Assembly (NCBI GenBank): GCA_024281135.1
Contig: JAMXLG010000155.1
Coordinates: 1 to 9,237 of the forward strand
DNA length: 9,237 nt
Source of the DNA: Vulcanimicrobiia bacterium
Lineage (GTDB): Bacteria > Eremiobacterota > Eremiobacteria > Baltobacterales > Baltobacteraceae
Direction: 5' to 3'
In this document: one piece after another, positions 5,926-9,237 of the stretch
Position numbering within the stretch: position 1 is the stretch's first letter
Layout: every line of letters starts with the position of its first letter
Translations under genes and position numbers: made by a program
The notes under the pieces: generated by a model
Told to the model about the DNA's origin: nothing
The model's input: the letters and a program-made list of their open reading frames with translations, nothing else
Database searches by the model: none

Positions 5926-7147
5926 ACGTCAGCGCTGACACGACGCTCGTCACCGTCACCGATACCGTTCCGTTCGAAGGCGGAATTGGCGACGAAGACT
6001 GCGTCGTTCCATCATCCATGAAATGCGTCTGTATCGCAGAAGTCACCGTGCTCGGTAGTACCACGCGCACCATCTCGCTCTTGATGCCCAACGTCGATTG
6101 GTGCTTCGTGTCGTAGAGCGACCCGGCAAGCCACATCACGAGCACGTACGTTCCATCGGAACGCTGAAACAATACGTGATGCAGCGTGCCGCGCGAGTCC
6201 TTTTGGATCTGATAGGTCAGCGGCGTGCGCGGCGAAGAGCCGGCATCTTTAAAGAACGCTAGAAGTTGCTTCAACTGCGTCCACGCGGGCTTCGGAGTGT
6301 AGTCGGCGGTGAGAAGACCCATGGTCGCACCGCCGTCGGTACCGTAATCGAAGAGTTGATAGATGTATGTGCGCATGACGCCGACGCGCAGATCTTCGAA
6401 AAGCGCCCGTGTGATGTAGTGTGCCGCCACGGACGCCGGGACGCCGCTGGAATTTGTGGCGTAGCCCATCTCCGTTACCCAAACCGGCTTGCCGCCGCTC
6501 ATCGCGCCTGCCCACTCGAGATGTTCCGTGGGTCCTCCGTTGAGTGCTTCGGGCGGCTCCTGGCCTGTGTAATCGTGGATGTTACCGACATCCATGAACA
6601 CCGAGAGATTCCCAAGCGAAGAATATCCCGATTGACTGATCATCGACGGCCCGATGATGGCGATGGCTGGAGTGCGCAATGCGTAGAGCGTTTTCTGCCA
6701 AGCGCCTTCAACGCTCTTCCAATCAGTTGGACAAAACACGCCACTGTCGCACTCGTTCGGCCCTTCGAACGCATCGACGTTCTTGAGTCCCATCGTTCGA
6801 ACGTACGATGCATCGTACTGCGCGCGATCCTCGAGCGACGTGGACAGCTCTGCACTGATCCCCGCCACAGCTAATTCGTTCAGCCGCGGGACATAGACGT
6901 TGCGGCACCACGACACATTACTAGAGCACACGCCCTCGCGCACGTGGGTAATGCCGGATGCTTTCAGCATCGGCGCCCACTTGGAAAAGTCCACGTCGTA
7001 CGGCGTTCCACGATACGTCATGTGCAGATTCACACCGACGGAATCTATGAACGCACGTGATGCTAGCGGTACCTCAGCCGTCTTGCCCACAGTTCCGCTA
7101 CAGCTCAGGCACACCGCAACGAAAAGAAGCCCGATCGTGCTCAACAT
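5915..7147 (-). CDS. exported glycoside-hydrolase-like protein, clan GH-A TIM barrel
   Basis: A 410-residue protein. The N-terminus MLSTIGLLFVAVCLSCSG is a hydrophobic export signal; Cys16 could be lipidated, but the preceding CLS is a poor lipobox, so plain secretion is equally possible. Residues about 35-300 look like a (beta/alpha)8 barrel: SVGVNLHMTYRGTPY (strand 1), GITHVREG (strand 2), FEGPNECDSG with the NE motif and probable acid/base Glu132, VGNIHDYTG at 187-195, and PVWVTEMGYATNS with probable nucleophile Glu226 at the end of strand 7. These paired Glu positions are the hallmark of clan GH-A retaining glycosidases (families such as GH5 and GH39); I cannot name the family. Cys74, 81, 133 and 139 may form disulfides. 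Residues 310-410 look like a small beta-sandwich, as in GH39/GH79-type enzymes. ATG 7147 is the only good start; the frame further upstream is antisense to the next gene. Confidence 0.8.
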   Translation of the reverse strand: MLSTIGLLFVAVCLSCSGTVGKTAEVPLASRAFIDSVGVNLHMTYRGTPYDVDFSKWAPMLKASGITHVREGVCSSNVSWCRNVYVPRLNELAVAGISAELSTSLEDRAQYDASYVRTMGLKNVDAFEGPNECDSGVFCPTDWKSVEGAWQKTLYALRTPAIAIIGPSMISQSGYSSLGNLSVFMDVGNIHDYTGQEPPEALNGGPTEHLEWAGAMSGGKPVWVTEMGYATNSSGVPASVAAHYITRALFEDLRVGVMRTYIYQLFDYGTDGGATMGLLTADYTPKPAWTQLKQLLAFFKDAGSSPRTPLTYQIQKDSRGTLHHVLFQRSDGTYVLVMWLAGSLYDTKHQSTLGIKSEMVRVVLPSTVTSAIQTHFMDDGTTQSSSPIPPSNGTVSVTVTSVVSALTFKT

Positions 7148-7222
7148 TCCTCGCTGGTTCGTTTTGCTAGCAGGACTTAATGCCCAAGGGAGCAGGCGCG
7201 CTCTCGCGTAAGTGGGGGACCG

Positions 7223-7939
7223 ATGAGGCCCGCGTTTCCGATTTTCGCCTTGGTCTTGGCGCTTTCGCCGCTCGTCGCTCGCGCGGATAAGCCCCTTCGC
7301 ACCGTGGTTTACCACTACTCGATGGATGCGCGCGGGTTTTTTGGCGCTCCAAGTACGAACGGATACGGAATAGTCAGTGAAAACGGGGGAGCCGGAACCA
7401 CCGGCGGGACCGGGACCGTTCGTGTCGACGTCGTGAACGCAACGCCTGATGGGGGACTCGTCCTCGACGTCACTCAGAACGTCGATCGCGCGCTTCACCC
7501 GCTCCAGACGATCCGCTGCGCAGTGTACGGGCGCACACAAGATGTCGTGTGCGATCAGAATGTCGGAGCCACGAGCACGGAGACCGTGCTCCTTATGTAC
7601 CTCGGACGCTACTTCTATGAGCCGTCGCGCGTCGATTCGACGGGTCACTGGCATACTTCGCCCCAGATTCACGATAAAAACGTGCAAGTCGACAACAACT
7701 TTGCCGTGACCAAGACCGACGGTAGCGTGCTTACCATCGCGATCGACCGAACCGAAAAGGGTGGCGGGTTCGATGCAAAGACCGAGGGCACGCTTCTGTA
7801 TGATGCCGGTCTGGACGTGCCCGACTACATCAAGGTCGCCGTCGAGACGCAGCGGTCCGGCGAGCAGGGCGATATGAACGTAGAACTCAAGCTTCTCTCC
7901 GATTCTATGGCGCCGGCGAGCGGCCAAAACTCGCATTGA
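7223..7939 (+). CDS. exported protein of unknown function
   Basis: A 238-residue protein with a clear Sec signal peptide: MRPAFPIFALVLALSPLVARA, predicted signal peptidase I cut after ARA at residue 21. The mature part has many alternating beta-type stretches (RTVVYHYSMDARG, GTVRVDVVNATPDGGLVLDVTQ, SVLTIAIDRTEKGG, GTLLYDAGLDVPDYIKVAVETQ), a Gly-rich loop at 54-64 and one Cys pair (99, 110). It gives the impression of a periplasmic or secreted beta-barrel or beta-sandwich; I do not recognise a family. The ATG follows a GGGGG-type ribosome binding site at 4-5 bases. It is divergent from the exported glycoside hydrolase across 75 bp. Its TGA stop forms part of the -35 box of the rpsL promoter. 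Confidence 0.8.
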   Translation: MRPAFPIFALVLALSPLVARADKPLRTVVYHYSMDARGFFGAPSTNGYGIVSENGGAGTTGGTGTVRVDVVNATPDGGLVLDVTQNVDRALHPLQTIRCAVYGRTQDVVCDQNVGATSTETVLLMYLGRYFYEPSRVDSTGHWHTSPQIHDKNVQVDNNFAVTKTDGSVLTIAIDRTEKGGGFDAKTEGTLLYDAGLDVPDYIKVAVETQRSGEQGDMNVELKLLSDSMAPASGQNSH

Positions 7940-7964
7940 CGCGTCCCATCCTCCCTGCTATACT
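7936..7964 (+). promoter_or_regulatory. housekeeping-type promoter of the rpsL-rpsG-fusA operon
   Basis: TTGACG at 7936-7941, 17 bp spacer, TATACT at 7959-7964: near-consensus primary sigma factor boxes at ideal spacing. The -35 contains the TGA stop codon of the upstream exported protein. Transcription should begin around 7971, giving a leader of roughly 68 bases before the rpsL start. No transcript data are available here. Confidence 0.75.
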
Positions 7965-7984
7965 GCCGTAGTTCAGGCCCACCC

Positions 7985-7999
7985 GTCGGTGCGGCCGAC
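7985..7999 (+). other. small hairpin in the rpsL leader
   Basis: GTCGG and CCGAC flank a five-base loop TGCGG, a GC-rich 5-bp stem, followed by a TTTGTGTGTGTTG stretch. It lies between the predicted transcription start and the ribosome binding site. It may be incidental, or part of a leader that regulates ribosomal protein synthesis; the stem is too short and lacks a T-run to call a terminator. Confidence 0.3.
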
Positions 8000-8038
8000 T
8001 TTGTGTGTGTTGTAAAAGCGTAGATTTGGGAGAACTTT

Positions 8039-8479
8039 TTGCCTACCATTAACCAGCTGGTCCGTAAGGGCCGGGCGAAGACGGAGAAGAAGGTCAAGAC
8101 CCGCGCGTTCCGCGTGATCCTCACCGGACCGAAGCCGGGCCACCCGGATCTTCCGACGCGGTCGTTCGAAGTCAAGGGCAATCCGCAGCGTCGCGGCGTC
8201 TGCACGCAAGTGAAGACGGTGACCCCCAAGAAGCCGAACTCGGCCCTCCGCAAAGTCGCCCGTGTCCGCTTGACCAATGGTGAAGAGGTCACGGCTTACA
8301 TCCCCGGCATCGGCCACAACCTGCAAGAGCACTCCGTGGTGCTCGTGCGCGGAGGTCGTGTCAAGGATCTCCCGGGCGTGCGCTATCACATCATCCGTGG
8401 GACGCTCGACACCGCCGGTACGGCAAACCGCAAGCAAGGCCGCTCGAAATACGGCGCCAAGCGTGTAACGAAGAAGTAG
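8039..8479 (+). CDS. rpsL: 30S ribosomal protein S12
   Basis: Ribosomal protein S12, part of the decoding centre of the small subunit. The family core is complete: [10 protein letters not shown] at the N-terminus, [18 protein letters not shown] (Lys64, equivalent to the streptomycin-related Lys of E. coli), [36 protein letters not shown] with Asp110 as the site methylthiolated in some bacteria, and [10 protein letters not shown]. It has 146 residues versus about 124 in E. coli. The extra length is almost all an insert of 21 residues between the N-terminal helix and the PQ(R/K)RGVC motif, in the region where Firmicutes S12 also carries a shorter insert. The start is TTG, after GGGAG at 8028-8032. 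First gene of the operon with rpsG 21 bp downstream. Confidence 0.98.
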   Translation: MPTINQLVRKGRAKTEKKVKTRAFRVILTGPKPGHPDLPTRSFEVKGNPQRRGVCTQVKTVTPKKPNSALRKVARVRLTNGEEVTAYIPGIGHNLQEHSVVLVRGGRVKDLPGVRYHIIRGTLDTAGTANRKQGRSKYGAKRVTKK

Positions 8480-8500
8480 TAAAAGGAACACTAGAGAGAT

Positions 8501-8971
8501 ATGCCTCGTAAAGGTCCGGCACCCAAGCGGCAGATTCTGCCCGATCCGAAGTACAACTCGAAGATTCTGTCGCGCTTCATCAACAAGGTGATGCTCGACG
8601 GCAAGAAGTCGACGGCCGAACAGGTCACGTACGGCGCGCTCGACATTATCGCCGAGAAGACTGGTCGGGATCCGTACGAAGTGTTCCAGCAAGCGCTTTC
8701 GAATGCGATGCCGCTTGTAGAAGTGCGTCCGCGCCGCGTTGGTGGCGCGACGTACCAGGTTCCGATGGAAGTCCGTCCGGACCGCCGTCAGGCGATGGCG
8801 ATGCGCTGGCTGATCGGCTACGCGCGCGCTCGCGGCGGCCGCTCGTTCGAAGAGAAGCTCGCCGGCGAGCTGATGGATGCATCCAACAACACCGGGGCGA
8901 CGATCAAGAAGCGCGAAGACACACACAAGATGGCTGAAGCCAATAAGGCTTTCGCCCACTACCGTTGGTAA
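8501..8971 (+). CDS. rpsG: 30S ribosomal protein S7
   Basis: Ribosomal protein S7, a primary assembly protein that binds the 3' major domain of 16S rRNA and lines the E and P site exit. The 156-residue length is the standard bacterial value. Landmarks are [63 protein letters not shown] (the rRNA-binding beta-hairpin at 75-95), [26 protein letters not shown] and the C-terminal [21 protein letters not shown]. Starts at ATG 8501, with GAGAG (8494-8498) very near and AAGGA (8483-8487) further off. In many bacteria S7 is the translational autoregulator of this operon; I see no obvious conserved S7-binding structure in the 21-bp gap before it. Confidence 0.99.
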   Translation: MPRKGPAPKRQILPDPKYNSKILSRFINKVMLDGKKSTAEQVTYGALDIIAEKTGRDPYEVFQQALSNAMPLVEVRPRRVGGATYQVPMEVRPDRRQAMAMRWLIGYARARGGRSFEEKLAGELMDASNNTGATIKKREDTHKMAEANKAFAHYRW

Positions 8972-8995
8972 TTCCAATCCCCGAGATTTTTTAAG

Positions 8996-9237
8996 TTGGC
9001 AACCAGAGAGTTTTCACTCGAGAAGACGCGTAATATCGGCATCGCAGCACACATCGATGCCGGTAAGACGACGTGCACCGAACGTATCCTGTTCTACACC
9101 GGACGCGTCCACAAGATCGGTGAAGTGCATGACGGCGCGGCGACCATGGACTGGATGGTCCAGGAGCAAGAGCGCGGCATCACGATCACCTCGGCCGCAA
9201 CCGCCGCTACGTGGCGCGAACACCGGATCAATATCAT
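8996..9237 (+). CDS. fusA: elongation factor G, N-terminal part, cut by the window edge
   Basis: The first 80 codons of elongation factor G, the GTPase that drives translocation. The product reads [20 protein letters not shown], then [16 protein letters not shown] and [17 protein letters not shown], then [16 protein letters not shown]. The G1 P-loop is AHIDAGKT (18-25), and the G2 threonine is in RGITI (61-64, Thr63), with the switch I region between. These match bacterial EF-G closely; the rest of the gene lies beyond the right edge. The start is a TTG at 8996, which gives the expected MA(T)REF N-terminus; no better start exists in frame and the ribosome binding site is weak (a GAGA about 9 bases upstream). 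It lies 24 bp after rpsG, as in the common rpsL-rpsG-fusA-tuf order, so co-transcription is expected. Confidence 0.97.
   Translation, partial: MATREFSLEKTRNIGIAAHIDAGKTTCTERILFYTGRVHKIGEVHDGAATMDWMVQEQERGITITSAATAATWREHRINI

Noticed and set aside
7148..7936. A 263-codon open extension of the glycoside hydrolase frame on the minus strand
   Set aside because: It is antisense to the exported protein gene with its own signal peptide and ribosome binding site, and the hydrolase export signal begins at 7147.
7985..8012. Terminator between the exported protein gene and rpsL
   Set aside because: The stem is only 5 bp and is followed by a TG repeat rather than a T-run, and it lies downstream of the rpsL promoter.
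7973..8977. A 334-codon minus-strand open frame across rpsL and rpsG
   Set aside because: It mirrors two certain ribosomal protein genes; its Arg/Leu/His-rich product has no recognisable domain, as expected for an antisense shadow in GC-rich DNA.

Overview
This is a gene-dense, GC-rich bacterial chromosome segment. It carries about fourteen protein genes, two of them cut by the window ends, and every gap between genes is under 100 bp. The right end is a conserved core operon, rpsL-rpsG-fusA. The rest is accessory: membrane and secreted proteins. The compact layout, the TTG/GTG starts, and an S12 with an unusual long insert suggest a deep-branching or uncultured-type lineage. Eremiobacterota (WPS-2)-like is my tentative guess from general flavour only; nothing here proves it. 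I saw no tRNA, rRNA, CRISPR array, insertion sequence or phage gene.

Left part (1-1496): the 5' end of an EamA/DMT-type permease runs leftward off the window. It is head-to-head with an alpha/beta-hydrolase that has a complete Ser-Asp-His triad. A small DUF4870-like membrane protein follows. Next (1493-3727, minus strand) is a tightly packed three-gene unit: an acyltransferase-3 (OafA-like) membrane enzyme, a protein with a type IV prepilin N-terminus, and a protein with a pilin-like single N-terminal membrane helix. The three are joined by a 1-bp gap and a TGATG stop/start overlap, so co-transcription and coupled translation are likely.

Middle (3728-5925): divergent from that unit is a two-gene operon, a multi-pass membrane protein of unknown function followed with no gap by a YtrA-type GntR repressor. 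A perfect 9-bp inverted repeat with a 6-bp spacer lies just before the operon and is the best candidate for the repressor's own operator. A 64-residue DUF1059 protein lies tail-to-tail with the repressor gene, overlapping it by 26 bp. It is divergent from a six-helix membrane protein with a very strong ribosome binding site.

Right (5915-9237): an exported clan GH-A glycoside-hydrolase-like protein, with acid/base Glu in an NE motif and a nucleophile Glu in a TEMG motif, is divergent from an exported protein of unknown function. The latter's stop codon overlaps the -35 box of a near-consensus promoter (TTGACG, 17 bp, TATACT) that drives rpsL, rpsG and fusA. Three convergent gene pairs overlap at their 3' ends by 4, 26 and 11 bp, so no conventional intergenic terminators fit there.

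I did not find a clearly new multi-gene defence or catalytic system. The items most worth a second look are the YtrA/operator/membrane-protein module, the acyltransferase-pilin unit and the S12 insertion.
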